Below, piece after piece: positions 44,727-58,369 of a DNA stretch of 64,000 bases. Within the stretch, counting starts at the first letter, position 1; every line of letters begins with the position of its first letter. The notes under the pieces were generated by a model that saw nothing but the letters and a program-made list of their open reading frames with translations, did not search any database and had not been told where the DNA came from. The translations under genes were made by a program, and so were the position numbers. Source of the stretch: Torreya grandis (taxonomy: Eukaryota > Streptophyta > Pinopsida > Cupressales > Taxaceae); the NCBI GenBank assembly GCA_037957365.1, contig JARHVA010004904.1, positions 511,501-575,500 of the forward strand. Direction: 5' to 3'.

Positions 44727-46988
44727 TTGTCTTTAACATTTTCTAGTATATATAAACTTGGAAAATTATTATAGGTGGACAGAATATTTTTTTTGTCTTT
44801 AAAATTATTATAGGTGGATAGAATGTTTCTTCGGCTTTGTGTTAAAGACTGAGGGGTATCCATTCCATCAAATTCATTTGCAGCATGATCAATTTATGCC
44901 TTGATGAATGACTAGGCAACACCTTTTACATCATCATCCTCACCATTGGAGTACAACCCACTTAATTATATAAAATTTTCACTTGATAATTATTTGTAAA
45001 TAACTTTTAATAAATTATTTAGTTAATGTTTCAATGTATTATTAAAAGCCATGTTGATAATCATATAATATTGGGTCATTACTTGTAAATATAACTAATT
45101 CAAATCCTTTTAAGTATATAAATAAAGGCAATTTTCTTTCCTGACTAATAGGAACATGATCATCAAAGATTAAAAAATATAAGACTACCAATGATACTTG
45201 TTTTAGGTTGCTTCTCAAGACTAAAAAATCAAAATCACTAGCATTGCAGAACAAATGGTCAAAGGCCACATTTTGAAATACTAACTCATTTTTTTGTAGG
45301 ATCCCAGTCAAAGATAAAGTATAAATCTTAATCTTAATTTAGTAGTTTTGTTTTTGTTGATTTCCTTTGTTTGCCTTACACAGTAAATAAATTGATTAAT
45401 TTATTTTTTGTGCTTGTGTGTCACCCAAGGGATACAATAGTGTATGCTCTCCTCCTTGTGTCCTTATGATGATTCTTGGAGGATCGAAAACTGATAATAA
45501 ACTTTCCCATTTTATTTTATATGGTGCAACATGATATGGAATTCATCCCCATGTACTTTTCACAGTCGTAGGGGGATTGTGACAATGGATTTCACCACCA
45601 TGTACAAATCCACACTCCCTATTTTGATGGAGTCTAAAAATAAGGGCAACTGTCATTAGGCCAAGAGGTTGACCCCATACATGCTTTATTTAAATGAAAA
45701 GAGTTAATTATCTGACCTAAGTATTAGACAACATCCTGCATGAATTTGTGCCCCATTGTACCTAATAGATATTAGGGATGCCCCTAGAGATCTTGTTTAG
45801 CCTAGTATAAGACCTTTCACCCATAATAGGCAAGTTGTTGCCAGAGTCAGGATCAGCTCCCAAGTGATTGTCAGGTGTAGATAGGGTTGACAGGGTTTGA
45901 GATTCTGTAATAGGTCACCAACTTACAACCTCACCCATGAAGCTATTAGATGGTGTAGTCATTAGGTTACACTCCTAATGGGTTTACTAAATAATAGGGA
46001 TTGTGTTTTATCTGATTGTATGTGTCTTATGCTAAACCCATGTTGCTTATGATCCCAACCAACCTTTTTACCCATCACACCATAAAAACATAGAAGGCCT
46101 TAGGTCATAATTATCCCACATAAAAGTTTTCCCTGACCATCACTATTTTTCTTTCCCATCACCATCTCTCTGCTTCAAACAAAATCTTGAGCATTATGTT
46201 TTCCTTTTAATTAAGCTATATTGGTCATCCATCCTCCTCTAAACACTCAGTCCCTTAGTCCTTAATCTCACGTCCTAAATCTGTTACTTTGTCCAAATAT
46301 TGTCAACCCATTACTCTGTTAGATTTCATATAGCACCCCGTCATCTTATCAACCCACCTATTCATAACTAGCCCCATCCAATCATCATCTTGATAATTTG
46401 AATATAGGCATCCTATCATGTTTTCGTCTAATCTTTTTGCTAGATTAGATCCTTGTAGAGTTAGTATATTGACAATACCTAGTCATATAGTCATCCAACA
46501 TTTAGTCCCAAGATCTAAACCTTCAAATCCATCATCATATATAGGTACCTTGACCAACTTAGATTAAGTCTAAGACATTTATTAACACTCAATAATATCC
46601 CACATCATATTAATCCTCTTTCATTTCATATCAAATCTATCTCTTAAAAGGCATACTCGAATCACCTTCATCTATCAATAATATTTATATAATCAATTTT
46701 CATTCACAATGCTAATCAAAACTCATACACAAGCCTAATGAATGGGATAAACATCAAACCAAGAAGATGATGTCCTAAGAACATTGGGTCAGCAAAATCT
46801 AGATAATGAATAGAACCACAACATGCACACTCCTAGAGGAGAAGAAGGAACAAACAATGATCTCTTTTCCAATGATGAGATTAGGGCTTGTATAGATCAA
46901 TATATTTATGAAAAAGGGACCAATTCCTTGCCCAACTCATTGCATTAGGATCCTAATTACCACCTAATTAGAATCCTAAACTTGTGCA

Positions 46989-47526
46989 TGATCCAAAACT
47001 CAAAAGCTTTGGCTGAAATATTTCAAAGAAATAAGAATAACACAATTCAAATAATGCTATCTCTGAAAAGAGATGTTTTATTTATCAAAATTGCAGACCC
47101 AAACATATGCTTATCTCTGAGAAGAGATGTCTCATTTCCATTTTTGGTTACATCTTCATTTATACATGTTTTGAAGGTGTGGGGAGGATGTGGAAGGTCA
47201 CCAATCTCGAGGGAGATGAATTGGTTCGACTTCCATGATTTAAAACAATACAGAATTCGAGGAATTACTATTTTTAGAAACTTACTATTTTTAGACTGGA
47301 CTAATAAAATTGAAATTTGGGACACTTCTGTTGGGTTTTAGGGGGTCAAACTTCATCGAGCAAAGCTCATGCCATCTCACGACATTCCCCTCATTATTAG
47401 CTTTCCAACGGTTCAAACGACGAGTCAATTGCAGCTACAGTGCAAAAGTTATGGCTCTCGGAAGTTTTGTCATCAAATGGGGTGGACCCATCACCCAAAT
47501 TGTTATCCGAATTATTGTCTAGATCA
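46989..47526. mobile_element. Solo LTR, copy 2
   Basis: It starts TGATCCAAAAC and ends GTCTAGATCA, with perfect 5-bp target duplication GTGCA (46984-46988 and 47527-47531). It is the same family as 38260-38780. Open frames inside it have no domain similarity. Confidence 0.9.
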
Positions 47527-47599
47527 GTGCATAACTTAATCTAAACACCACCTCACTGGAATACTCCACCTCACCACAATCACTCAAATCAAAATGAAG

Positions 47600-48960
47600 A
47601 TAATCCTAAGATAGTAGACCATGAACAATAATTAGAGGATGAAGAGGTATCCCTTTGCACTAGTAGGCTTGAGGCCGATAAATTAAAATCCACCTTGGAG
47701 GATTGTCTCAATCTAATAACCCAATAAAATCAATTCATTAACTTCTCAAATATGTCTAGAATACCACATACCCTCTTCACACACCAAAATAAAAATAAAT
47801 ATTGATCCCTTAAGACCAAAAGCCAATTCAAACAATGTCTTCAATCCCTTAATGGATCCTTATTTTCTTGAGAGTGGAAAGTAATGAATGAGACTCTTCA
47901 ACAAATGGATCCTCAAGCCCAAGTAAGAAAGTATAGATATGAGGAATTTTTCACATCCCCTATTGACATAAGTATTTTACAAATACCTTTCCCTACCCAT
48001 TTTGAGATACCAAAATTTTATAAGTTTAAGGGGAAAGGAGATCCTTGTGATCATGTCTAGGAATTTTACATAGCATGCCATGAGGTGGCTTATGAAGATG
48101 CCTATTTACTTCACCTTTTTCCAAAGATTTTTAATGTACCCACCCTTGAATGGTTTATGCACTTACCATTAGGATCTATTACATCATTTGAATAACTAAA
48201 AGAGATATTTGTGACATGCTTTTTTTAAAATATTGAGCATGACATCTTCATGCTAGATCTTTATAATACTAAGCAAAGGAATGGGGGAAGTCTCTCATCT
48301 TTTCTACAATGGTGGAGAAGTCCAGCAAGTCACTTTCGGTGCACTATCCCTAAGGAATAATTGGCTTATATCTTCACCAATAACCTTAATCCATAATTAA
48401 AATATTATTTGAAGCTATAATGTGCCAATTCATTTGATGAAATTATTGAAAAATGAATCCGAATAAAAAAGGCACTTATAAAAAGAGGAATTATAACATT
48501 GTATTCCCAAAATGAACATAATCAAAATCAAATCATAACTTATTATGATAAGCAAAAGGTCTTAAATAAAAATAAGAATGTCATTAGAGATGGAGTCAAA
48601 GATTCTAAACATGTGCAGATAGTGCAAAGGCCTACCCCCACCACTAAAGGTTGAAATGTCTCAAGCATCACTATACCTAGAGGGAGGCCAATAATGAGAA
48701 AAATAAAATTACACCTCAAAAAATTGGTGTAACCATCGAGATGATTTTATAAAAATTGGTTGATTCTAAAATGATAACTCTCCTATAAATTAGGCCCTTG
48801 GATGACAAAAAGCCACACCTTGATTAGTACAAAGAAACTAAATTTTGCCAATACCATCGAGTGAAGGGACACGATACTAAAAAATGCATGAAACTAAGGC
48901 ATTTCATCCAGGATATGATAGATAAAGGATAAATAAAATTTGAAGGTAAAAGAAATACTT
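47600..48960 (+). pseudogene. gag: Gypsy-3 gag
   Basis: This is a Gypsy capsid. The conserved blocks are FEIPKFYKFKGKGDPCDHV, EFYIACHEVAYEDAYLLHLF, LEWFMHLPLGSITSFE, and the major homology-like NIEHDIFMLDLYNTKQRNGGSLSSFLQWW. At 48841 a CCHH-like zinc motif reads FCQYHRVKGHDTKKCMKLRH, followed by FIQDMIDKG; this Cys-His form is usual in Tat gag. Stops interrupt it in several places (for example near 48059 and 48194). Confidence 0.85.
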
Positions 48961-49529
48961 CTTCTAAAAATTAACAATTAGGAATATATCCAGATCCTTT
49001 CCCTAAGCATGACCATAAGAGAGCACCAAGGGACATGGGTCAAGCCTCAACTTCCAATAATAATGACTATCATTCCATCCCCTATCACTATGTTAACACC
49101 ATAAAAATAAGATCCTAAGTACCACAAGAAACCCCAAGTCTACCTCACCCCATCATTACAATTAATAGGGCCACTTTTGATTGTGTAGTCACCACTAGAC
49201 ATGGTAAAATAATAGTCTTAGGTCCATCCTATAAAAATGCACCCCCAAGGCACATTAAGGTACCAATATCCCTAATGAAAAAATAGATACTCCTGAAAGA
49301 ACATATAACATTATCTAACAGTAAAAAATACCCCAACCCAAATCTCATGGATCTTCTCAAAACATTTTTTGTTCACCAAGAGATATTAAATCAAATATTA
49401 CATGAATCAAAAGTCCCTATGGATATTGACACTAGTCAATTTCAAGCCTTGGTAGGTCACATGCCCCAATCAAAATAAATTACATTTAAAACCAAGATAT
49501 ACCACATATTGGCCTAAATCACAATAATC
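48961..49529 (+). other. Gypsy-3 gag-protease linker
   Basis: A decayed coding linker, Pro- and Asn-rich, with many stops. No catalytic motif is visible, as expected for this position. Confidence 0.45.
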
Positions 49530-49660
49530 TTTTGTATATAGAAGTGTCCATAGCCAACCACAAAGTCCCAAAGGTGATTATAGATGGGGGATTGGCTTTG
49601 AATCTTTGTAATATAGAGATTCTAAAGAAATTTGGATATTAAGAAACTTATTTGGGCCTT
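49530..49660 (+). pseudogene. Gypsy-3 protease remnant
   Basis: VSIANHKVPKVIIDGGLALNLCNIEIL (from about 49546) is a retropepsin core with the Asp of the active site in DGG, in place of the more usual DSG/DNG-S/A triad. It is short, and the flanking sequence is scrambled by a small duplication near 49650-49755. Confidence 0.65.
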
Positions 49661-51199
49661 AAAATTATCATAATAAAGGTTTATGATGATAATGAGTCAT
49701 TGTTTGTCTTATTTGGGCCCTAAAATTATCATAATAAAGGATTATGATGATAATGAGTGACAATCTACATGAACTATCCATATTCCTATAGCAGTAGGAC
49801 TTGTTCATTAAAACTTGATCTGTGTAATTGATTTTGACCTCCCATACAATATTATTTTGGGTCATCTATGGATTCATAAAATGCAAGTTGTCCCTTCCAC
49901 TTTGCATTAGTGATTTAAATTTACCCATTCAGGAATGGAAGTTACAATCCTTAGAGAGATAAACCATTTATATAATTGTTAAAAAAAAGGGGTGGATTAT
50001 GTCATGTATTACCCTAGCACTTAAATTTCACCCCAAAATCTAAAGCCAACAGGTATATCCATTAGAATAGGTTCCCATCCTCCTCCTCCAATCCACCTAA
50101 GACCACCCAATTAAAAATCATTTCCAAAGGATGTGGACAATACGAGTATAATTTTTTTTATGTGGGAGATATCCCACTATCTCCATGAGTCTATGGGTCC
50201 CCTGCTATGAGGGAGATCAAGCCTAATGCTTATTAGTTCAAGCCAATATCCTTTGCTAGCTCAGGAGCATTATCAAAAGAACATTTTGAAGAACTCGATG
50301 AATCTTGGATAGTCCATAAAGACTTGGCCATCTATTTCCATAAAGAAGAATATCCCAAAGCACATAAAATGCTCCAGAATATGAATTATAAAGGCCATAA
50401 ACTAGGTCAAGAAAAAAAGGGATTCTAGAGCCTATTGATGCCCAAATACATCCAAAAAGACTTGTCTTAGGGTACAAACCAACAGGAATCAATCTTTGTA
50501 ATGTTTTCATGGATACTCCTTCAATGCTTGAGGAGTCAGCCTCTGATAAAGAAGTTGAAACAAGTTCCATCTATAGACTTTATGAATATCTTACTAACAC
50601 AAACTTATTCACTGACACCACCATTTCCACCATTAATGTCTCCCTTCACTATCCTAATCTAATCAATTGGGATCAATGAGAATAACTATCCTTTGATACC
50701 TTTCATAGTGATGAGTCCATCATTGAATATATGGGATCCCAAAGTTTCATGCCTTCAGGAGATCAAAAGAAGGGATTTACCATTAGTCTAAATAATTCAT
50801 CATATTTTGGAGAACAAAATGAGTCCCTAAATTAAAATGAAGTAGAAGAATGTTGTGAATGATACTTCTCTCCAATCATAGAATAAATAAAACAAACTCC
50901 TTTTTTGAATAATCCAAGTCCTGAAGAACAAAATATTTTTCAAGATCTATGTACATAATTCCCAAATGTATTTAGTTCAAGTGAAGATCTTGACTTATCC
51001 CCACCCCCAACTTACATAAGTGATCATTTACCTTCCTTGGTTGAGAAAGCCATATAAGTAAACATCAAGACCAAAGAATATCCCAAATAAGTCCTCATTG
51101 ATCTTCTCAAAGAATTTATAGATATATTTGCTTGGTGTTATGCAAACAAGCCCAAATTAGACCTCACTCTGGTGGTACATCATTTAGTAGTAAATCCCA
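49661..51199 (+). other. Gypsy-3 protease-RT linker
   Basis: Tat elements have a long linker here. The recognisable piece is LGYKPTGINLCNVFMDTPSM near 50470. Glu/Ser-rich text with stops follows. A near-repeat of about 60 bp (TTTGGGCCTTAAAATTATCA) occurs at 49649 and 49713. Confidence 0.5.
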
Positions 51200-51989
51200 A
51201 TGTTAAACTAATAAAATAGAAAATTTGAATAATGTACCCTAAAATTTGGCATTATTAGTCAAATAAGAATTGAAAAAGTTCTTAGAAGATAGATATATTT
51301 GTCCCATTGACTATTTTGAGTGGATTTCTAACATTATTCCCATTGGAAAGCCACAAGGAGGTATCTGTATCTACACTAAATTTTGAGACATCAATAAGGC
51401 ATGTCCAAAATATAACTTTCCTTTTCTTAATATTTACATGATCATGGATTCTACAGTATAATATGAAATAATCTCCCTTATAGATGGTTTTTTAGGATAA
51501 AATTAGATCAAAATTATTCTAGAAGATCAACACAAAACCACCTTCATTACTCCATGGGGGAGATTTTATTATCAAGTAATGCCCTTTGGACTAAAAACTG
51601 TTGGAGCCACATACCAAAGTGCTATGATAATTATTTTCCATGACATGATGCATGACATCACAAAATATTATGTTGATGATATCTTAGGAAAGTCCTAAAC
51701 AAAAGTAGAACATCCAACAATCTTAAGGAGAATATTTGAGAGATTTAGAGAATATAAAGTTTAATTGAATCCCAAGAAATGTGTATTTGGTGTTACTTTG
51801 GGGAAAAATTTGGGTTTCATTGTATCATGAAGAGGCATTGAAGTAGACTCTAAAGTCAAAACCATTACTAAAATTCCTCCACCTAAAAATCTGAAACAAC
51901 TACACAACTTTCAAGGAAAGTTACACACCATTCATAGATTTATTTCACAACTAGTAGACAAATGTCATCCTTTTGCTCATCTATTAAAT
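51200..51989 (+). pseudogene. Gypsy-3 reverse transcriptase
   Basis: RT blocks on plus are IGKPQGGICIYTKF, YEIISLIDGFLG, TTFITPWGRFYYQVMPFGLK, YYVDDILGKS (YVDD intact), LNPKKCVFGVTLG and LGFIVS. Several stops stand where Arg or Gln are expected. The order and spacing are those of a Gypsy RT. Confidence 0.88.
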
Positions 51990-52400
51990 AAAGGATCCCA
52001 TTTCAAATGGAATGCAAGATGTCAGAAGGCCTTTGATGATCTCAAGAAATACCTTTTGAAGCCACTAGTATTAACACCACTATTCCTTAGAAGGCCTCAA
52101 CTTTTGTATATATCAACTACTCAATGTGTTGTAGGATCCCTTTAAAATAACATGTTGATAATGGAAAAGAACAAGCCATATAATACTTAAGTAGAACACT
52201 TAAATCCTATAAGTTTAACTATAAACCAATAGACAAAGAATGTCTTGATGTTGTTTTTACTTCCCAAAATATTCAAAATTATATGCTAAATAATTAAGTC
52301 AAGCTCATAATTAAGATTGATCCACTCAAATACATGCTATCAAAGTATACCTTAATAGGAAGAATGAATAAATGGATCATGATTTTGAGTGAATAAAACA
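51990..52400 (+). pseudogene. Gypsy-3 Ty3-type RNase H
   Basis: FKWNARCQKAFDDLKKYLLKPLVLTPLF leads into LLYISTTQCVVGSL, where the first catalytic Asp (usually YxxAS/YxDAS) is not kept. The later part (NKPYNT, KNVLMLF) is frameshifted and stop-ridden. Confidence 0.7.
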
Positions 52401-52529
52401 TCAAATATGTAAATCAAAAATCCAACAAAGGACAAATAATTACATATCAACTATCAGCAGCTCCAGTGGTAGACATACACCTATTAGTGGCTCTCCTCCT
52501 AGATGAGTATATTTTAATAGTTAAAGAAT

Positions 52530-52970
52530 CACAAACCTGGAAGTTTTAATTTGATGTATCATTTACTATGCATGGCTCATGAGATATAATCATTTTAGTA
52601 ATGCCTCAAGGATACCTAATTCTAAAATATTTTAAAATATATTTTCCATGCACTAACAATATTGATGAGTATAAAGTGCTAATCACTACACTCCAAATGG
52701 TCATTTATTGGAATGTTCAATAGCTTCAAGTCTTGGGCGATTTTCAACTAATCATTAAACATGTTCTAATGAGTTTTAAAAAAAGGGTGAAAAGTTACTT
52801 ATTTATGAGTGAATGGTTGATCAATTAAAAAAGAGATTCAATCTATAACATTTAAACAAGTACCAAGAGGAAGTGAAAAATCAATTGATGCAATGGATGC
52901 TATCGGATATTTATTGGACTTGCCACCATATGCTATTGAAGGCCATTTTTTGGTAGAACACTTGTTATTA
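52530..52970 (+). pseudogene. Gypsy-3 archaeal-type RNase H, canonical position
   Basis: FDVSFTMHGS corresponds to the FDGS block. LILKYFKIYFPCTNNIDEYKVLITTLQM is the TNNxAEYEALxxGL block with Glu kept. VLGDFQLIIKHV is the GDSELIVxQV block with Asp kept. It lies between Ty3-type RNase H and integrase, as is usual in Tat, in contrast to Gypsy-1 in this same window. Confidence 0.8.
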
Positions 52971-53159
52971 CATGCACATCAACCCTTGGCTTCCCATTAA
53001 ATATGTGTGATCACTAATCCTAGTCAGACCTAGTACCAAGATATCTACACTTATCTCCATAATAACACCTTTTCACCTAACCTAAACCATCACCAATAAA
53101 AATACCTTGTATAATGTGCCTCCCACTACACTATCCTTGAAAACATGCTCTATTGATAT

Positions 53160-54290
53160 GGCTATGATGGGACCTTGTTGAGATTCCTGAACTTGGAAGA
53201 GGCTCTTATAGCAATCAAGGAGGTCCATGAAAATATTTATAGAGGCCATATTAGTGTAATGGACCTAGCCAAGAAATTGATCAGGGTTAGATATTATTGG
53301 CCAATAATGGATCATGACACATATCAATATGTACAAAAATTTGTGTCTTGTAGAAAACATGGATATCTTATCCTTGATCCTACTCAAGAACTGCAACCCA
53401 TCATGAGTCCTTGTCCCTTATCAATGTGGGGATTATACCTCATTGGTAAAACTAATCCCATTTCATTATATGGCCATACATTTATCATAACAACCACATA
53501 TTACTTTACTAAGTGGGTGGAAGCCATGGCACTCATATATACCACTGATCATCATACGTCTAAATTCATTTTGAATCATATCATATTCTGCTTTAGAATC
53601 CCTTCCATGATTATCTCTGATAATAGCAAATATTTTGAGGACCAAGAAATTGAAGCCTTTTAAAATCATTATAAAATAAAAAAACATTTTTCATCCCTTT
53701 ATTACCCATAAGGCAATGGTCAAGTGGAATCCATAAATAAAATGCTTATCGAGATCCTAAAAAATATTGTCAATGACACTGGAAGAAACTAGCATTTACA
53801 ACTATACTTGACATTATGGTCTTACAAAACTAGTGTTTTCACACCTACTAGGGCCACTCTATAATATTTGGTCTATATAAATGAAGCAATTTTACTAATT
53901 GAGGTTGAACTCCCTTATTTTTGCATATCATTAAAGGGCATAATTAAAAATAATGCATATAGGATTGAACAACTATAGGAGATAGAGTTGTTAGATGAAA
54001 GGTGTTAAAAGGCCCTGGATCATTGAAGAGGATATCAAAATAAAATATAAGGCCAATATCATAATAAAATTTTATCCCAAGAATTTGAATTTGGTGATCT
54101 AGTCCTCAAGGAAAATCAAGAGAATACCAATGCTGAACAAGAAAAGAAGGGAAAATTTAACCCCATTGGCTAGGGCCTTATATTATTATTTCCAAGTTTG
54201 AACCTAGGGCATATTGTTTATCCATACTATAAGGAGATGAATTATATGAGCCACTAAATATAATTCATCTCAAAACATTTAATATCTAAA
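53160..54290 (+). pseudogene. Gypsy-3 integrase
   Basis: The first 163 codons are open (53175-53663). The H2C2 zinc region is VHENIYRGH, then YVQKFVSCRKH with one Cys lost. The core reads MWGLYLIGKTNPIS, where the catalytic Asp of GLDLIG is Tyr, then YYFTKWVEAM and IISDNSKYF (second Asp kept). After a TAA at 53709-53711 replacing Gln, GNGQVESINKML keeps the catalytic Glu. The C-terminal blocks ELPYFCISLKGI, EFEFGDLVLKENQEN and FNPIG follow with stops. Confidence 0.88.
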
Positions 54291-56560
54291 AAATCTCCTA
54301 ATATGCTCATCTTAGAATATGTACATTTTGTATACAGTCAAAAGAATTTTTGTGCCCTCATCTATAAGAATCCTATTTCCAATTCACACTTATAATTTGG
54401 GGCATTTACATCCATATTCTATCACCACCATCCCGTACTTTCCATCCCACCCATTCATTTTATTATGACCTTGGTCCCAATGGTGAAAATATCATGAATT
54501 CATGATAGGGAGGTAAGTGCACAATAAGTGTATGCAAGGATTGTGTGTTTGGGGAAACTAATCATAGAAAACCACAAAAGAGGATTGATTGAAAGGTCAT
54601 CTAGATATTTTAATTCCACTATTTCCCTAGGGATCATCAACCACTTTTTATATCCCCATCACAAATAATTGAACATGACTCATTTAGATAGCTTTTCTTT
54701 TATTAGCCTCAATATTCGTATTGGCATTCATCCTCTTTTTCATCACCAACTTATGTATTTATCTCCTGTTATCCTAATTACCTTATCATTATTGGAAAAT
54801 TTTCATTCAAATGTAATTATACCTCCTCCAAGATAAATATCACATTTATCAGGTTCAATTGAATTTGGATCTACGCACCTTGTCTCTAATGGAATATAGC
54901 ATGGATGATTCTTATTTCATTAAAAATAATTGTCACATATTGTTAATTATTTATTATTGTCCATAATTTATTTTTGTTATTGTATTTATCTTATTATATA
55001 TATATTATCTTTGTCTAATGTTAGCTTGGTAATCTTAGTGTGCTGTGTCTCGAGATGGGTAAAGGGAATGAGGATGGCATACCAACCTCTCATTAGCTCT
55101 TAAAATGCTTGTGGGATGTACTCTATGAAGTTCCCTCTTACCCCATATTTTTTACAAATTAGTTGGTTCACTTATGTCTCAAGTACCTAAGGGAACAATG
55201 ATGATATAATGACTTCCCATTAAGTCCTTAAAATACTTTTGGGATGTTTCATGCTAAGTCCCTCCTAGTTCCTTTTAGCATCTACGCACTATGATAAAAC
55301 ATCACCCTGACTATCTAAATATCATGGTGCATCATATTTGGTGCATCATTAAAATGGATTTCAAACATTCATATGGCTTCAAGACATCATATCCCTCCCA
55401 TTTAATAACTCACTTTAAGCCTAAATTCATCATCCCTTCACCCATCCCATAGCTAATTGAATCATCATAAATCCCCTACCTCATAATTTTAATACCTTAT
55501 TCATTCACTGATATTGTGCATAAGGATTTCCCCTAATATCATAACATACACATAAGCCACTACACATGGACAACTTAAAAATATATATATTGGCACATAA
55601 ATATTTAACCTCCCCTTTAACTACACTACAATCATAATTTATCATCATATCCAAATTTACAATCATCAATATCATTTAAGTCATATAAAATCATGCATAT
55701 CATCTAATTTTTACATCTACACTAACCATACCTTTATTTTATACATCGAATCAAACATCTAAGAACTATCATTACCACACAAGTCTAACTAAGCATATCA
55801 ACACCTATCACATTATCATCATAATAACATCCATATGCATCATTAAAATCATATACATCATACCTAATATCATGTACCAATAATAATTATATATTGACCA
55901 TAATAACAATATGTTAGGTCTCTCACAGTACTGGAGATGTCCTCATAGATGCATGCATGGACTCTATTGAGAAATGAGCATGGGCTAGATTCTCTGACTG
56001 GATACTCTCTTGAAATTTTGGTGTCCTATGGATAGCTAACACTTCTTGTTCATATATCCCGCTCTAGTATCCAGTCTCACGAGTCATCTAGGCCATTCGT
56101 CTCTCTACATCCCTCCACTCTAACCATACCTACCATTATACCATGTACATCTATTTAAGATAGAATTATAACAAAGTAATTTTTACATCTCATTATACCA
56201 CTTGTCCAAGAAGTATTATTTCCTGGGATAATAATGTGACCATATGCATATTCCTTTATCTAATATATCCTTGTCAAAATGTCACATGTCCCTACATAGC
56301 TTTTACCTGCCACTAAAAACCATCTCTCACTTAAACTAGCTCTATCATATCCACTTACCCTGGCTAAATTTCCATTTACAACTGATTTATGATTACTTTC
56401 CCCATTCCTCCTCTAGCTAGTTGTGACGACCCTACCAAGTTTGTCCTTGTTTGTGGTAGTTCACCATCTCTATCCATCCTTCTCCTTTATCATGGATACC
56501 TAATCTAAAAAAATCCTTCCTACATAAAATCAACACAATAAATTTATTATCTTAATTAAA
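54291..56560 (+). other. Gypsy-3 3' tail, no gene seen
   Basis: Non-coding sequence between integrase and LTR, C- and T-rich on plus toward the right. It includes GATAGGGAGGTAAGTGC near 54505, of the kind often found after integrase. I see no further domain. Confidence 0.45.
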
Positions 56561-57250
56561 GTCTCAATAACTAACCCATTTCCTTTCATTCCTCTTCCAT
56601 CACTAGCATCCATCATACTACCATAAACTCCCCCTTTTTAATCTCAACCCCATGAATCACCTTTACCAACCCATAACTAATGGCTTCCATCTTAAAGATA
56701 CAACAGCCCCCTCTACCCAATTTTGCCACCTCCACATCCAAATCCATCTCTATCCCATTCTAACACCCACTCCCCTAAACCATTTACCCCCATCCCAAAC
56801 CACATCACTTTAATCGCACCCCATCATTTCATCTTCCTCCCTATTCTAAACTTACCACCCTTCTCTCCCATACTCACAACTTCACCATCCATCCCCATTA
56901 CAAACCTACCACACCCATCTACCATACCCATGAATTCACCATCCCCTCCCCATTTCAAACCTACCACCCTATCCCATACTTATAACTTCACCATCCATCC
57001 TATTCCAAACCCACCACCCCCTCTCCCATACCCATGACTTCACCATCCCTTCCCATTCTGAACCCATGTATCCAATATCTCCCCTTGTATATCCATTACA
57101 CACCATATCTCTCATCCCTAAGATTAAAATTCATAACTTATAGCTACTTACCTGATCTTCTTGATCATTTGCTTTTTGGCCCTCACCTACTTTTTCTTCA
57201 CATTGTTTATCACTCAAAATTCCTTCTTTTTATATTATGTTAAACTTTAC
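56561..57250. repeat. Pyrimidine/CCCAT-rich low-complexity region
   Basis: The sequence is dominated by CCCATC, CCACC and TTCACCATCC. An open frame of 104 codons here is Pro/Ser/His low complexity and is a by-product. It contains a clear tandem array at 56848-57059. Confidence 0.7.
56848..57059. repeat. ~53-bp tandem repeat, four units
   Basis: Units start at 56848, 56902, 56957 and 57007 with AAAC(C/T)(T/C)ACCACCC, then CCCATAC, then TTCACCATCC and a CCCATT-like end. Confidence 0.85.
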
Positions 57251-58369
57251 ATACCCAATAATTAAGCTCCACCCACTCCAGTTTATGTAATTGTTTCCTT
57301 ATTTCATTTCCATCCTTTTACATATCATTGACTCACTTTCCTACCAAGATTTCTCCTCTCCTTCTTCCATCCTAGTCAAATTACTAACTAGTCACACTAG
57401 GCATCAATAGTTAAAATTCCAAGAGTGAAAACTTTCTATAAGTCAATACCGTCCTTATAAATAATAAATATAATAATTTTAATGGATAACATAGTCTCTA
57501 GGGCATGTGTCCTTGCTCCATAACTTTTTGTTTCACCCTCTCGATGCATCTCTCTTTACTCAAGGCCTAGTTTTTTTTTCCACCATGATCATTTTCATCA
57601 TCATCATTATTGATAGGGGAATAGTCCTCCATCTTCCTGCTCCCTATCTAGTATTATTTTCTTATCCTTATAGTTAGAAGTAAATTGGCCTAATGTCTCT
57701 TCAAACTATGTATACAACACTTCACCAGTTTTTTAGTACTCAAGGGTAGTTCGGCCACCCATTTTTCATCCTTTCCTATCTCCCAAGGTCACTTAGATTC
57801 ATCTATATTAATCATTTAGAGCTAAAATTTTATCAATATCCATCATATTGTTATTTTATATAGGCCCATAAAACTCCCTTTCATGCATCCTTGCTTGGGA
57901 TATGTTGAAAGATCATGGCCTTATCTATCTTGGTCTATGCATTCCCCTGACATATGTCTTTATCTTTGGATAACCCATCTTATCCATCAGGCTCACTTGA
58001 CTCTTTCTTGAGAATTAATAATTTCCTATGACTCTTACTAAGGGGCTAATCATTATTGATATAGTGCGTTCCCCCTTGGGACTAGTCTTACATCTACAAT
58101 ATTGGTTGTTTGTTATTACCTTATATCCTCACTTGGGGAATCATAAAACTTGCATCTCGATACGTAATCATTAGGACATCCCAATTCTTCATTATTCTAT
58201 ATAATTTACCACCCTCATCCCTTTTTGAGTGGTGATCCAATTTGTTCCTCCCCATATGCCACTTGAGGAACCTTGACCTCACTAACTCTTTTGTGCATTG
58301 GTTTTTATTTTAAAGATCATTACTCTTACACTTAATCCACTTGTAATTCCCTTTCAAAGAGGGTCAAAA
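57251..58369 (+). other. Gypsy-3 3' tail, second part, no gene seen
   Basis: Non-coding, T/C-rich. A modest purine stretch (CAAAGAGGGTCAAAA, 58355-58369) abuts the 3' LTR and may be the polypurine tract. Confidence 0.45.

Larger units (their letters stand above)
42677..46983 (+). other. Gypsy-3 leader, mostly non-coding
   Basis: More than 4 kb without a recognisable plus-strand protein, although Ogre-type elements can carry an extra ORF here. It includes a short minus-strand coding-like stretch (43318-43486) and a duplicated ~130-bp segment (44399 and 44598). Some of it may be further insertions. Confidence 0.45.

Noticed and set aside
46982..47341. 119-codon plus-strand open frame
   Set aside because: It lies almost wholly in a solo LTR, and the homologous copy at 38260-38780 does not keep the frame.
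56723..57037. 104-codon Pro/Ser/His-rich open frame
   Set aside because: It is a by-product of the C-rich tandem repeat, with no start context or domain.
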